The notes beneath the pieces were generated by a model. It had not been told where the DNA came from, ran no database searches, and saw only the letters and a list, made by a program, of their open reading frames with translations. Position numbers and translations under genes: made by a program. Below are positions 48,795-62,500 of a stretch of DNA of 64,000 nucleotides, piece after piece. Source of the DNA: Hybos culiciformis (Eukaryota > Arthropoda > Insecta > Diptera > Hybotidae); assembly GCA_964007475.1 (NCBI GenBank), contig OZ023273.1:149588444-149652443 (forward strand), in the 5' to 3' direction. Position 1 is the stretch's first letter. The number at the start of each line of letters is the position of its first letter.

Positions 48795-50167
48795 ACTAAG
48801 AAAATATTTTTAAAATTCTATGTTCATTAGCAAGGCAGAGGTAAGGCCATTTAAAAAGCTGTTCTGAACTGACTTTAAATTTAATTGTCGAACAAACATT
48901 ATTTATTATTAACAAATTAAAATTTAAGAGTTTAAAAATTTAAGAGTTTGGAAGTCGTTACCTCTTTATGCCGTAAGATTTATTTCCTAAATAATGTTTA
49001 AAAAAGTTATTAAATAATATATACACATGGTCGTGACACGTGACTAGTATGATAATTTTGCACTTAAAAACTATATTTTTAAAATTTTAGTCTATATTAT
49101 AAAAATAAAACAAAAGTGTGATGTGAATGAAATTCTTAAAAAATAATAAAATTAGAAATAGAACCCAATAGGACAAAGTCGATACTCTTAAAATCTTTAA
49201 TTTTTATTACATTAACAGAAATTTCTGACTTTTATTAAAAAAAAAGGGCCAATGACATTGCAATGACATAATTAGAAAAATTAATTATTTACTTATTAAT
49301 ATTATAAAAAATTATTTTTGAAAAAAAAAAAAGTTTGCTGTTAAAAATTGCTCACAATACTGAACTGAAAATTTTATAATCATTAGCCCTTTTTGTTGGA
49401 AGTTTTTTAAGATTCAAATTTTTTTATTAGAAATATTAATTAATAGATATCTAATATGCGTTAACTTTTAAAAAATAATGTTTAGTGTGAAAATATTTTG
49501 TTTGAAAGAAGTATGTCTACATGAAAATACTTTTTTTAGAGCTTCAATTTAAATGTTATGCATATTGTTTTCTCGCAATACACCGAAAATTTAAAGAGTA
49601 TTATTTTGAAGCGTACATTTTTTTCTGTAATGGTGATAAATTTGAAAGTAAGTTTTCTAGATTAATTAATGTTCCTTATAAAATAAATGTTATAATTTAT
49701 GTAGCCAACACTTGAATGAGGTCATTGAAATTCGCGCAAATGATTTTATTTTTGTTATAAGAAAAAGCATAAAAATTTAAAAATATTATACTTATAAAAA
49801 AAAATAGTATGTTTAAAAATAAGGCAATTAAATTTTAAATAACAATAAAAAAATTAGATTCTTATTTCAATAAATTAATTTAAAAACAATAAAGATTTCT
49901 TAATTATTTTGTGATTAACAGGTAAACACATTGTTGGTCGGAGACAATTTACTACGACTGTACAAAAATAGAATTTGCTGTGAAATTTATAATAAATTTT
50001 TATAGGGATATTACGCAAGGAATTAGCTTTATTATTAAATTGAGAAATACTTTTTAAAAGAGGAAAAGACTGATTTAATATATTTTTATAAATACATATT
50101 TCATTTCAAAAACTCACAAAATTAATAAGTAAGAAAATCATTAAAAAGAGATACATTTTCTTTGTGT
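48795..50167. other. Intergenic region between convergent TMEM53 and taxilin
   Basis: About 1.4 kb of very AT-rich sequence with the 3' untranslated regions of both genes. A 64-codon open frame at 49521-49715 has no support. Nothing else is visible. Confidence 0.55.
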
Positions 50168-53100
50168 TCAATCCTTTTTTTCATCGTTGAAAGTTTGCTC
50201 AACTGATGCTACGTTTTCTTCATCCAAATCTATTTTTTTTGGTTCTTCTTCTATTTTTTCAATAAGATTAGTTTCTTTGTCAGACGATTCAATATCAATA
50301 TTAGGTTCATTCGCATCATCCTGAATTGACATTTCGCTGTTTTTGTTCACTTCAATTTTTTCCACCGAAGTCTCACACTCCACAGGAATAGAGGATGATG
50401 ATGCAGTATCCTTGGTTGGGCAAACCCGATTTTTGTTTTTATTTTTCTTCTTATTTTTCTTTTTTTCTCCGGGTGGCGCAGCTGTCTCACATTTCGAAGA
50501 TTTTGATTGCTCCACTTCAGCTTGCTTTGCTGTGACGGCGCACATTTGACTTTGTAACTAAAATAAATAATAAAGCATTAAAGTGTGTTATCAAAATATA
50601 TCACTTTCAAAAAAAAATTTTAATTCAAACTATTAGATTCTACTAAAATAGTACTCTTGAATTTAAAGTAAAGACTAATGAGACTTTTGAGTTAAATTTG
50701 ACCATTACCATTGCTAAAGTTTGTTTCAATTCAGCACAATTCTTTTGCATTATTTCCATTTTATCTTGTTGCGGTGGTGCAACTGGAGGTGGTTCGAAAT
50801 GTTCTGGTTCGGGAGGCAAAACTGGCATATCTGGCCTTTCAATGTTATTATCCTTTAAAAGTGTATGTAAAAGAGTTCTTTCGGCTTGTAAAGTCCTCAA
50901 AAGCTTTTTTAATTGATGAACCTATAGAGAAAAGGTTATTTAAATAACACAAAATAACATGTTTGAATGAAATATTCAAACCTGTCGAGCACTTTTTGCA
51001 ACATACTCATCCTTCACTTGTTTTTCAGTGGATAGCTCAATTAAAGTGGCATTGCTTTTTTCCATTTTTCGCTTCAATTCTAAATTTTCCTTTTCTAGCT
51101 TTTTAATAGTCTTTGAAAGCTGAAAAAATCAAGAGCAAAAATTTAAAATGTTCGACAGCTTATTCTTTCAAAATTAACCTTCTCCAGTTCAGCTTTATAA
51201 GTTACAAAAATAGAGTTTGATTTTGTTAGTGAACTTTGGAACTCATCATATTTAGAGTTGTACAAATTTAGTTGTTCTTTTAGTGCATTTTCATGCAGTT
51301 GCATTTCTTTAATTAGCTTTTTACATTGAAGAAGTTCGTCTAATGATTTTTGCTTTTCCCTACAAACATTTTTTATATTAGTGAAATCTTAATTTGCAAA
51401 TTTAATTTGAATCTCAGTTTTTTTTCGTATTTATATTAACTCCCAACCAAAGTACCTTAATAAAACTTCCTTTTCAATAGCTGCTTCCATTTGAGCTTTT
51501 GCCAGTTTCGCCTCATTCAGCTGTTTTTCTAAACTGACCTGCTCATTAATTTTCTCCAGCTGCTTCTCTCTTGTTTCATATTGCTCCGCCAAATATTTTA
51601 ATCTGCAATAAATCAAGTTTTCAATAAATAATACAACTATAGGGAACTAGTGGAGAAATGTAATAATACGAATTAAAGAATTTTTTATTTACTTACTTTT
51701 TGGTCATTTCGATATTATCATCACGTAACTTATTATTTTCATCATTATTTTTAGTTAAGGTTTGATTTATTTCATTAATTGATTGTTGAAATTTTATTTG
51801 ATTTTCTTTACGACGTTCTTCTTCTTCTCGTATTTTTGATAAACTTTCATTTTTAACGGATTTAATTAATTTTTGCTGTTCTCTGCATACATCTTCTAAT
51901 TTATCCCTAAAATTTATTAAGTTAAATTTAAGAAATAGAATTTAGCTATAAGTCGTTAAAAACAAAATACTAAAATTGGGGTAAATGAAAAGAAAAATTG
52001 ACTAATCAAAATTAAACGACGATCTATATAAATGAAAATTAAATGCTGTTCGTTGATAAGCGTAAAAGTTATTCGGAAAATTGAAAAAATTGGGAAAAAA
52101 ATAAAGTTCTTTTTTATGAGATTTTTGTATGAACTCAAGACAATAACTCTTATTAATAAAGACCAGGCTAAAGCGAAACAACATTCACATCTACGTTGCT
52201 GTCAAGATCCTCTTCCATTCCAAATCATTCAATTTTATTAATTATTTGAATCAAATAATGACTTAATCGTCACGATACGTAATGTAACAAAAAAATAAGA
52301 AAGACTTATTTTTCCTTAGATTTTATATTCTTACTTTATTAATAAACTTTTATTATATTCTTTTTCCAAAAGCGTTTTTTGTTTCAATGTAGATTCCAAT
52401 GATTTCTGATATTCTGTTAATGAACTTTTACATTTTTTATTTTCCTTTTCAATTTCTACATATTTCTTGACTAATAAATTCAATTTTTCTTCTGTTGTTG
52501 AAGCTGAAGAAATTTGTTTCTTTACCTAAAAACAAAGAAAAACATCAAAATTTATATCTTGGAAAAATATGAACGTGAAAATGATAACTAATCTATCTGC
52601 GATATTATTTTCTAACATAATTCAAAATCATATCGTATATTCGCGTCCCTACGCAATTGCATTTATTTTTTTCAATTAGGAAACATATTTAAAAATAATA
52701 TCATTCTTCTGTTGGTAGTTGAGTTAGTAAGGCCTATTGCTAACTACTGAGAACATTGTAAAAATCAAAATATTTCAAAGTAGAAGACTAATAAGTTCTA
52801 AATTCTAAAAAAATCAATAAAGGTAGGTAGGTAAGAAGGTATATTTGGTAAGAAGGTAATATTTGTAAATGGAAACCTATTTATAAACCTAGGTAGGTAG
52901 ATAGGTAATACCTCGATATACCACTAAGCAATTAGGAAATTAATTGTGTCTAAAGAGATTGGTTTTGTAAGATTTCTAGATAGGTAAAGGTTCTTAGGTA
53001 AATGTCTTTCTGATTTTAAGAAGTTTTGAAAGCTAATTGAACTCCCACTCTTAGGGAAAGGGATATCTAAATACATAAAATACCTACTCCTAAGTAAATA

Positions 53101-53463
53101 TGTAGGTAGAACATAGAAATAAAATTGTCTTAATATCTAAAAAAAAAAATATATAGGTACCTACTTAAATAAAATAAATTTTCGCAAAATAATACTAAAT
53201 GTAAATAGGTAACCATTATCTATCATATACGAAGTACTACCTATCAATCACCTTATTCAGGCACGTTTGTTTATTTATTCCAAATAAAGTGTTTGTTATG
53301 TTACTTCTAATTAAAATTGAAAATTCAGCATGAAAAGTTACAAAAATAGATTTTCTATTAAAAAAAAAATTTTGTATATATTTTTTTTTAAATTTAATTC
53401 AATTGTTACCTGATCCTCTAATTTGGAATTTTCATCTCGAGGCTCCTTTTTGCCCTTTTCCAT
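50168..53463 (-). CDS. Txln: Taxilin, coiled-coil syntaxin-binding protein, eight exons
   Basis: Minus-strand exons 53410-53463, 52335-52525, 51697-51906, 51456-51602, 51179-51359, 50982-51119, 50709-50921 and 50168-50557 join in frame to 507 residues. From about residue 19 to 330 the protein is an almost unbroken coiled coil with the taxilin signatures KLEDVCREQQKLI, REEEERRKENQIKFQQSI, LKYLAEQYETREKQLEKI, NSKYDEFQSSLTKSN and LRTLQAERTLL. After it come a Pro-rich patch (EPPPVAPPQ), a Lys/Asn-rich stretch and an acidic C-terminal tail, which are poorly conserved in the family. Taxilins bind free syntaxins and act in vesicle traffic; some also bind the nascent polypeptide-associated complex. 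The 3' tail frame is confirmed by in-phase joins. The first intron (52526-53409) contains TAGGTAGGTA-rich sequence. Confidence 0.93.
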
Positions 53464-54442
53464 TTTCAAAGAATTATTTAAAGAAAAAATTCAAAAAAAT
53501 TTAAAAGTTAAAATAAATTTCCACAAAAGAAAAAGTTGGCGGCGACGACGAGAGACAGTAAAGTAAAAATGTAAATTTTTCAGAAGATAGACAGCGACTA
53601 GTCAGACAGCTATACTGGATGCCGAAGAATTATTCTAACAGTGATATGATAACGAATAATAATATTTTTTTTTAAATTATATTTTATTAAATATTATTTA
53701 TTCATTAGTTTTTATTTAGAAATTTAATAAAACCAAACAACAAAATTAAACATGATTAAAAAATTCAATTAAAAAATAATAAAATAATTGAAAAAAAAAA
53801 TGTTTTCTCTCTTTAATGTTACTTTTTTAAATAATTACTTATTACGTCATAGCGAAAAAAGTGTTATTACCTTTCTCATCTTAAAAATGCATAACTACCT
53901 TGATTAATTTCAGTATCTACCTTTTTAAAAACAAAAAAAAAACAAAAAAATATTGTTTTATATTCTGGCAACTGGCAAGATTTAAAAATACAGTGTGTCA
54001 AATTTTTATACAATTTGGTTGTGTTGCAAGTTTACGGAAGGAAAGGTTTTTTTTGGTTGATGGGGAAAAAAAATATAAATTATTTTTCAAAAAAAAAAAA
54101 AACAAAAAATAATAGATTTCTTTTAAAACTTAGAATAAAAATTGCATAATTTTTGTTGTTCTTAATAAAAATTAAAGTATCAGAAAAAGAATTAAAGTTT
54201 GTTTCTTTTGATAAAAATCCAAAAAAAAAAAAAAATTAATTTTATTCTAAATTTCGGAATACCTTCCTATATGTAATTGAAAAGTAATAATAATAATAAA
54301 AATGAGATCACAAATAAAAATTCTTTAAAAAAAAAAAAAAACATCTTGTCCAGTCGTCACGAAAAAAGCTCAAAGAAAATCAAAACAAAAAAAAAATATA
54401 ATTCAAGATTTTATTTAAAAATTATTAATAAAATTATTTAAA
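53464..54442. other. Divergent spacer between taxilin and the 54443 gene
   Basis: About 1 kb separating two start codons that face away from each other. It is rich in poly-A/T runs, with a short CG-containing patch (GGCGGCGACGACGAGAGACAG) just upstream of the taxilin start that may belong to its 5' untranslated region. The 53900-54112 open frame is Lys/Phe-rich and probably fortuitous. Confidence 0.5.
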
Positions 54443-54710
54443 ATGAATAATAAATTTGTTAAAGAAATTTCAAAAATTATCTTAACAAAAAATCTAAATT
54501 TGAATTTAATTCAAAAAAGTAATCTTTATACACAAAAACATTTGTTGCGCTCAAAATTTTCCCCACCACCGGGTCCATTGACACAACATCTTAGTTTGAA
54601 TGACGAACGAGCATATGAATTAATCATTTCATTGGATGATAATGAAAGAAATTCATTGAAATCAGCTTTAGAACGTTATAATGCACTCAGAATAAAACAG
54701 GGATTTGAAG
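54443..54710 (+). CDS. First coding exon of an unidentified gene, possibly mitochondrial
   Basis: ATG to a GTAGGT donor gives 89 codons plus one base. The N-terminus is basic and hydroxylated without acidic residues after the first few positions (KIILTKNLNLNLIQKSNLY), which resembles a mitochondrial targeting peptide. It is followed by SPPPGPLTQHLSLNDERAYE and a helical segment (ISLDDNERNSLKSALERYNA). The composition is clearly protein-like and less AT-driven than its flanks. I do not recognise the family. No convincing second exon is seen; one possible continuation is a strong TTTTCTTTTCAG acceptor at 56314 that would add about nine residues and a stop. The rest of the gene may lie beyond this window. 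Confidence 0.55.
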
Positions 54711-55460
54711 GTAGGTTGTTCAGATAGTATTATTCATGAATTTTTTTTAAAATGTCATAAGTATTTGGGTAGGTATATGTACATACGTCTAATCGAGGTA
54801 AACCTAACTTTATTGTAGGTAAGTAAAGGCCGCTTCTTTAGTTCAGAGAAAAGGAACTAATACTATATATTGCGAGTCCGATTGCAAATCATATATTTAT
54901 CGTTAGTTAATGCAAGGTTATAAAAATAAAAAATAAAATTACCTCAAATCATTAACTTCATTAGGAACTGAAGAAACTTCTGAGTAATTTATTACCTTCT
55001 TAATTAATTATTTTTTCTTAACATAGATTTAAATTTTATTTTCAAAATGTAAATAAATATACTTACCTATACTTATGTAAGTAGTAATTTTCATATTATA
55101 TGCATCAGTTTAAATTATTTGGAAAATTAAATGTTTTCTATCATCGCATCCGCTGAAATCGAGTGAAAAAATAAACTTTTCCTTAAATGAAAGTCATAAT
55201 TTTTCTCACAAACTCAGACACATCATTATCATCGTTGTTCTTTCAATAATGTTGCCACAGTCAATTTGGAGTATGTAGTATGTAGCAATTAATTTAGGTT
55301 CGAAGAAAACTTCACTGATACTTGCAATGACATCTACATAAATTATAAATTATGTACCTAATACCTACATTTTTATTTATCGGGTAACATACAAAAAATA
55401 TACTTACTTAATTACTTACTTATTTTGAATTACATACTTAAACCTAGTATAAGTAACTGT

Positions 55461-55515
55461 AGGTAGCAACTTGGTTAGCATATGATTGGTAATCATAAAT
55501 TCAAATCGGTAACAT
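55461..55515 (+). repeat. Possible tRNA-derived SINE remnant
   Basis: TTGGTTAGCATATGATTGG followed by TAATCATAAATTCAAATCGG has the order of a tRNA A-box, anticodon arm and B-box (TTCAAATC). The acceptor stem does not pair, so it is at best a decayed tRNA-like repeat. Confidence 0.35.
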
Positions 55516-57034
55516 ATGAGGTTGGGACCAAGGAATTAACAGTGACTAAAATAAACCAAGTATTTATTTGTCAATAATATTTTCCTTAAGTATTTTTATT
55601 ATTCCATAAGTATTAAGTATATAAAGCAATAAAGCACCATAAATTGATGTGTGGATTAAATCCAATCATTCTTTATTTATTATTAATATACATATATATA
55701 TTTTTATTGTATAAATAAGGATATATTTACTAAGGACTTGGTAGATATATTACGTAATTTAATTTTTATCAACATTGAAATAAGTAATTGCCTCAATGTT
55801 TATATTATTAAATTGTGATTTTATTTGTAACAGTTGATATAGGTATTTAGTTTGTTATTTTAAGTATATACCTACTTAGTTTATGTGTGTAATGAAGTTT
55901 TATTTTTTAAAAATAAAACTTAACTAAAGGTACTTAATTTGATATTGTTAATTATTTCGTTTATTGTTAAGTAAGTATATATCGGTATATACCTACTTAC
56001 ATATAGCAAAGTGTAGTATGATTTATTTAATCTTAATGCTAATCAATTATTTTCATCAAAAAAGTCTTAACATAAGTTAAGTAAATTTTTTTCCAATTTA
56101 AACTTCTTTTTACCTGTTTTTTCCAGTTTTTTTTTTTAAATACCTAACAAATAAGGAATACGTTTTAAAAGAAAAAATAAGCTTTTCTTTGTTGAATATC
56201 GCAACTTAACATATTTTCACAAATTTTAATAATAATTAATGACAAAGATTTCTATCTGTGTCGTTTCAATGTTAGTTTATAATTACAATTTCCAAATGAT
56301 GTTTTTCTTTTCAGATTTAATCCCTTTTTTCATGAAATATTAATTTTCCTTTTATTTTTCTTCTATATACGTTATATCTATATACTTACAATTTTAATTT
56401 CCATTTAATAAGAATTTTCTATTTCAATCAAGTTGAATAAATTGAAATTAAATGTACACAATAAAATAAACAAATTATCAAAATTAGGCGTTTTAATCAA
56501 TAAAAACATATCGTTTTGTTTGTACGTACATAAATCGTAATTAATATACTGATTATATCTGAATAATTTATGCTAAAAATGATTTAAAAAAAGAAAATAA
56601 TGAGAGAACAAATTTAAGTATTCCTTTTTTTTTTACATGTATTATTAATTTAATATAACTACTTAATGTAAATTGTTTGTGTATTTGCGGCTTGGGTTGT
56701 GGTATTTAAATAAGTAAGAAGTAATTTATTTAATTTTACTTTAAAAAATTAAATCCAATTAAGACAATTAAAGCCACAAAGTTTTATTCCGCTACTACAA
56801 TAAAGCAATTAAATTCATCATAATCATGGTAATCATCAGGTAAAACCCTTTTTGATACTTTATTTTTATTCTAACGATCTAAATAAAAAAAAAAGTTTAA
56901 ATTTAATGAATTTAAAAAAAAAAGAAAAAGAACCGCAGTAAAGAAATTTAAAATAAATTAAAACTAAAACATTTGATGGAAACAGGGATGGAACTTAAGA
57001 TAAAAATCATAAATCAAAAATTTATAATTTCTTA

Positions 57035-57134
57035 CAGGGCTCCCACTTTTCTGGAACACAGGGAAAGTCAGGGAAACAGAAAATGGTCAGGGAAAGTCAG
57101 GGAAAATGAATTTGAATAAAAAGTGGGAACCCTG
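57035..57134. mobile_element. 100-bp MITE with CAGGG termini
   Basis: The ends CAGGGCTCCCACTTTT and, inverted, CAGGGTTCCCACTTTT match in 15 of 16 bases. The flanks share TTCTTA immediately outside both ends (57029-57034 and 57135-57140), a 6-bp apparent duplication. The interior has repeated GGGAAAGTCAGGGAAA units. Terminal sequence is hAT-like, but the duplication is shorter than the usual 8 bp. Confidence 0.85.
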
Positions 57135-57962
57135 TTCTTAGCCAATACCTATCAAGGCAGTGTAATTTCTGAGCTATCGATTTTAGCTTACTTCCTTTTT
57201 TTATTATATTGATCCTTCGATTAAGTATGCAGGTAATTATGCTATAAAAACCGATAAAAACACATTTACTCATTAAATTGTGAAATGTTATTCATTAATC
57301 CTGCTTTCTAATTGTTAGTCATCGATTGCATCCTTCCTAAAAATAAATTTAATAAAAAATATTTTTATTTCTATCATATCAATTAAGTACATATAAAAAG
57401 CCAATAAAAGGTATGTAAGTTCTATAGAGTTTTATGAAAAAACAAATACCATTCGTACACCACATGTATATAATATATCTAGGTATACACATTTGTCGAA
57501 ATACATAAACTTGCATGTAAGTAATTGATTAAGTTTTCATTAAATCTTTTTTTATCTGATTAATCCTTATTTTACGATAATAATTTTAATTTTCTTTTGA
57601 TTAATTTCCATTTGATTTCATTTTATTTAAAAAAGATACTACTTATAACAAACAGGGCGTATTATGTGATCTCCTACATATTGAAAATATTAATTGTGTC
57701 TTATCAAGCAGAAAACAAAAAAATCGATTACATTATTGTAAATTCAATTTGCTTACTGTTCGGTATTCCCTAGTACCTATAGTAGATAAATTTTTAAATA
57801 TAAGTAGTCAGGTATTCTTTTCTCTGCTTCACGGTGCACAAAATTTACTGTAGGTTACTTGAATAATTAATACTTATTACACAGAAACAGATTTAATAAT
57901 TAATAAAAAAAAAAGACAGATTTTCTTTCACACCATAAAATCGTAACATACATTTTACTTAC

Positions 57963-58110
57963 TAAGCGTGATTTATTCAACTTGTCTTCCAACACGTTGA
58001 GATCTTCTCTACTGATGTAAGCTAAATTGAAAAACTTGCCTTTTGAACTCATCCAAGAGTGTTTTAACATTGCTATACTACAACTCAATTTGTGTATCAA
58101 CTTATAGACA
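57963..58110 (-). CDS. Isolated coding-like exon on the minus strand
   Basis: A 148-nt segment is bounded by a GTGGCAG acceptor and a perfect GTAAGT donor and is open through its length. It contains KLIHKLSCSIAMLKHSWMSS and KFFNLAYISREDLNVLEDKL. The peptide looks like real protein and is less AT-biased than the flanks. I do not recognise it and found no partner exons. It may be an exon of a minus-strand gene with long introns or a relic. Confidence 0.4.
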
Positions 58111-59345
58111 CTGCCACAAATATCAAAATGATTTGATACTTTACAATGAAGTGCTTTTAATTTTATTTTTAGTGTAAATATATTTTTGTGTCAATATCTT
58201 AAAGATATTTAAAGATTTAAATTTAATCCTGATACAACATATAGAGAGAATTCTTCTTTTTTTTTTTAATTTGAAACCATAATCTTTTTTTCTTTTTGAC
58301 ATTGATTAAATATTGAATTTCAAACCTGCATATTTTATACCGAACTGAAAGTGATAAAATTTATTATTGTCATTCCAGGATAGCTTGAGGATAGCTTGAG
58401 TTTACGTTTTACTTACTTACTACCTTATTTTATATGTTAGTATGATTTAGAATACTTAGTTATTCATGTTTAAGTTTTCCAAAATAAAAATCTAAGTACC
58501 TATACACCTGCTTTTAATTTAATTTTGTTTCTATTATATGTATTTAATTTCGAATTTAATACACCTATTCATTAAATTTTTGCTCTACGGCTAGGAATAT
58601 ATGCTAAATATTTGATTCTTAATTATTCATTTTTTTTTTTCATTAATTATTTTCCTAATTTCCTTTTTTATCGTTCTTCGGAGGTTAACATTAGTTATAT
58701 ATACTTAATTAAATCTCATATTTACATTTTTATCGATTTTTGTTCGCAGTCAATTATTTTATGTAGGTAATAAAATTTTAATTCTTTGTAAAATATAGAA
58801 ATATTGTGTTCGAGTGTGAAATAAAAATTTATCTATATAAATCTGACTATAAGATGTGGTGTCTCTTAGAGTTGATGAAATAAAAATGGGTTGATCATTC
58901 AAAATAAATACACCTACAGGAAAAAGAAAATTTGCATAATTTTAAAAATTATTTTCCATTTCATGTGATTTAAAGTTTTTCCGTTTCGCTTTTTAAGTAT
59001 TGATTTTTTTTTGTTGGAAAGATAATAATCAAAAATAATATTGTATATCAAATTTATTGAATTTATTTGAATGAAACTTTTCTAACTTTTTAGAAATCAA
59101 TTTATTTGGATAAGAATTTTATTTACATTACGACGTTTGCGGTATGTAGGTATGTATATTTTTCAATTTGAAGCAATTAAGTATAAAAATAAATTTTTAA
59201 CGAAATGAAATATCTTAATTTTTAATAGTTATAACGTTATAAGTACTTATATACTTTAAAAGTAGATATTGCGGCAAAATTGTATGGTGAATATTATTTA
59301 GTAAGCACACCCCTTTAGTTATCCTGGAATTCAGTTTTCATCAGA

Positions 59346-59507
59346 ATGATGGAGGTTTTCTTAATTATTCTTTCTATTTTAAGTGCACATCGTGGAATTA
59401 TTTTAATTTATTGTTTTATAAATACCACTTGGCAGCATAGCACAGGATGTTATCTGTTTACATTGATGACGCTAATAATATCCATTGTGAGTTGTTTTAA
59501 GCAATAA
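59346..59507 (+). CDS. Small open frame encoding a hydrophobic peptide
   Basis: A 53-codon frame starts with two ATGs and encodes two hydrophobic segments (VFLIILSIL and a later LFTLMTLIISIV) flanking RGIILIYCFINTTW. It follows an AG acceptor-like CATCAG and overlaps a GTGAGT donor-like site at 59486, so it could also be an internal exon. No homologue is recognised. Confidence 0.25.
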   Translation: MMEVFLIILSILSAHRGIILIYCFINTTWQHSTGCYLFTLMTLIISIVSCFKQ

Positions 59508-62500
59508 TGAAAACAAAAGATAATATTAAAAATGTTCGTCTATTATAAATAACATTTATAAATTTTTGTTGAATACTAGAAGTAGAAACTTGTACTTTAT
59601 TTTATAACCATTTATTTTTTGGTTCAATAATTTCACTTAACGCGTAGTATAGAGTTGCTATAAAAGTATAACAATGAAAATGAAAGCTAAGTATATGGAT
59701 TATTAAATTATAAAAAGTGGTATTGATATAGTTACTCCTAAATCTCCCAGGCTCATATTTGAATCTTAATTTTTAAATATGTTTATGCTTACCATATTCG
59801 AGATATTAAATGTTGTGCGACGCTTGATGCTTCTTAAAAAATATTTGATACTTGAGGTAGTACTTTGTTGCATTTTCTATTGCAAATTTAAGTACTTACC
59901 TCCATTAATTTATTGTTTTATAATAGTAATAGATAAATAATGGAGTAGAATAATAGAATTTTCCAAGATGTTTCTTAGTGAGCATCTAATGCGTAAGACG
60001 AAACCCCATGTCAAATTTTATTCAACTTCGTCCATTGCTTCCAGAGATATCATGATTATTAGTCAGAGACAGGTTTTCTATTTTATATATTCCTTGTTCA
60101 TTAACTCAGTATGACTTTGAAGATTTTTATGTTCATATGACGTTAATTTAAGTACATATATGATAATGTGTTGAAATAACAACAGAACAAAAGAAATATA
60201 GTGTTCCATATAATTTTATTTAATTTTTTCTTCCAAAATATATATTTATAGTCTACAGCTGCACATATACAGTAGGTATACAACATAGTACTACACTACT
60301 ACGGTATTATATTTAAATAACGTTAAGGTATATATTTTGAGTAATATAACATAAGCATAACGCGTACATAATATGTATGTATGTTAATGTGTGTACACAT
60401 TAGGTTGATACTACATTTATTTTTATATTTTTATTTAATTTAACAAAATATTCTTTCACAAAAAAATCAGTCCTTCACTCTTTATTCTGACAAAATGTAC
60501 GTATAATAAATAATAAATAGTCTTTTTATTTAACACTATATATAGACAGTTATGACAAAAGCTCTTCAATTTGATATACTGTGAATACTTGGTAATATTG
60601 AATGAATATGCTTGTTAGGAAACAATTTTTTGGATACATTTTTATGAATAATGAAAAATGATATGATATTCGTCATAATAATTTTTTATGTTAGGTTTTA
60701 ACTTATTGAATTTTTATTATTAAAATAATAAATCATAAAAATTAAATATGTATGATATTATATCCTAAATTTAATGTATGTTTTCAATTTGGTTATAAAA
60801 TAGGAAACCCTATGATTTAAAAATAAAATAAACCTTCAAATATTAAGTATGTATATGAATTAGAAAAGGTATTTTATATTGTGTGGTATATTATGTGGTT
60901 CGGAAAAGTAGAGGGAAAATTAAATAGAATTAAACATAAGAAAAAACACTTTCAGGATAAGTAAAGAAATATAAATTTAAAAAATATATTAAAAGTTATA
61001 CTATAAGCTCTCTCCCATGCTTATAATCTCTTAGAATATTGTTCCAGAAACATTTGTACCTTTTTGCTTTTGAAATTATCTAAAAATGTTTCTCAAGCAG
61101 CATTTTTTTGAAAGACATTATATAGTAGTAAGAATTTAACCCCTGTCACATGACATTAAAACATTTTCAGTGAATATTTTACCTTTCGACATTATCGTAT
61201 TATTTTTTTCTTATGTAGGTTTCTTATTCAAAAGCCTCTAGAATGTTTTTTCTAATTTGTCCTTTAAAAAATCAAGAAATATGGTTTATTTATTTTTTTT
61301 AAGTTACTTAATAAAAATTAAAGATCCAAAATTTACTATAACTTTAATAGTAAATTTACAACATCTTTAGAAAATCAACTAAGAAAAAATTAATGTTATG
61401 ATATTAATGTTATGGTATAACGTTTCGATTTTTGATTCCGCACATGTAGCACATGTAATAAATATAAAACCTTATCTTTGATAGTAATGCAAAGCTGGTA
61501 ACTTTTTATTGCAGTACCAGTAATCTATTAAATATTACAGTGTTTGTTTTTGCAAATAATTTTTTTAAGCTCAAAATACCATATAAAATGATTAAAAAAT
61601 AAAATGTTAGTAAATAATTACAAAATTTAACAAATATTCTTATATTAAAACCGATTAAAACACATTTTTTGATATTCATAAACATAATTATATCAATGAT
61701 TTGTATAATACTGACAACGAAATATTTGCATAAAATTTTTTTAGCATTTTTATAATACGAAAAATTTAAATTTTATCTCGTACCTACATTTGATAGTGAC
61801 ACATCATGTTTTGTTTGTTATTACCACAAAATCTCTGAATATTTAGATTCGCATAGTCATAAATATATATAAATGTAAATATCTCTTTCGAAGGCTCAAA
61901 TACATACTTAAATACCTACATATTAATAAATTCATCATTTTGATAAAATAAAATGAAAATCAAAATACTTAGTCTTGTAACGATAGTTATTTTGAATTAT
62001 TTAAATTATTTATTTCTTCTGAGTTTGTTTTATTATTTTAAATTTTCTTAGTATCTTGTTAAGGACCACTTTTGATGTTCACTTAACGATCGCTAAGAAT
62101 AAACTGAACTAAAAATAACATTTTTTATCTAATTTTTATAAAAAATTACTTATCAAAAACTAATAAAATAGATTCAATGATTTCTAAGTTTATATAATAT
62201 TTCAAAAAGATACTATACACTCTTAATTAATACAAATAGGTAATATTAGGCCATACTTTTTAATATTATTATCAGTATCATAAATTATTAAACATTTAAA
62301 TTCTAATATGTATTATACGATAAGATAAAGGTTTTTTTTATACTTAATAAGTACTTAGTTGTTAAATTTAATTTAATTTAATTTAAAGCCTTTTATGTGG
62401 ACTGAAGACTATTAATTAAATTTTTATAACATGGAATTATTTTTTAACTTTATATATATAATTATACAATAAGTTGGAAATATTAATTGGAAATATGAAT

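Noticed and set aside
50343..50947. Plus-strand open frames opposite taxilin
   Set aside because: They are shadows of taxilin exons 7-8.
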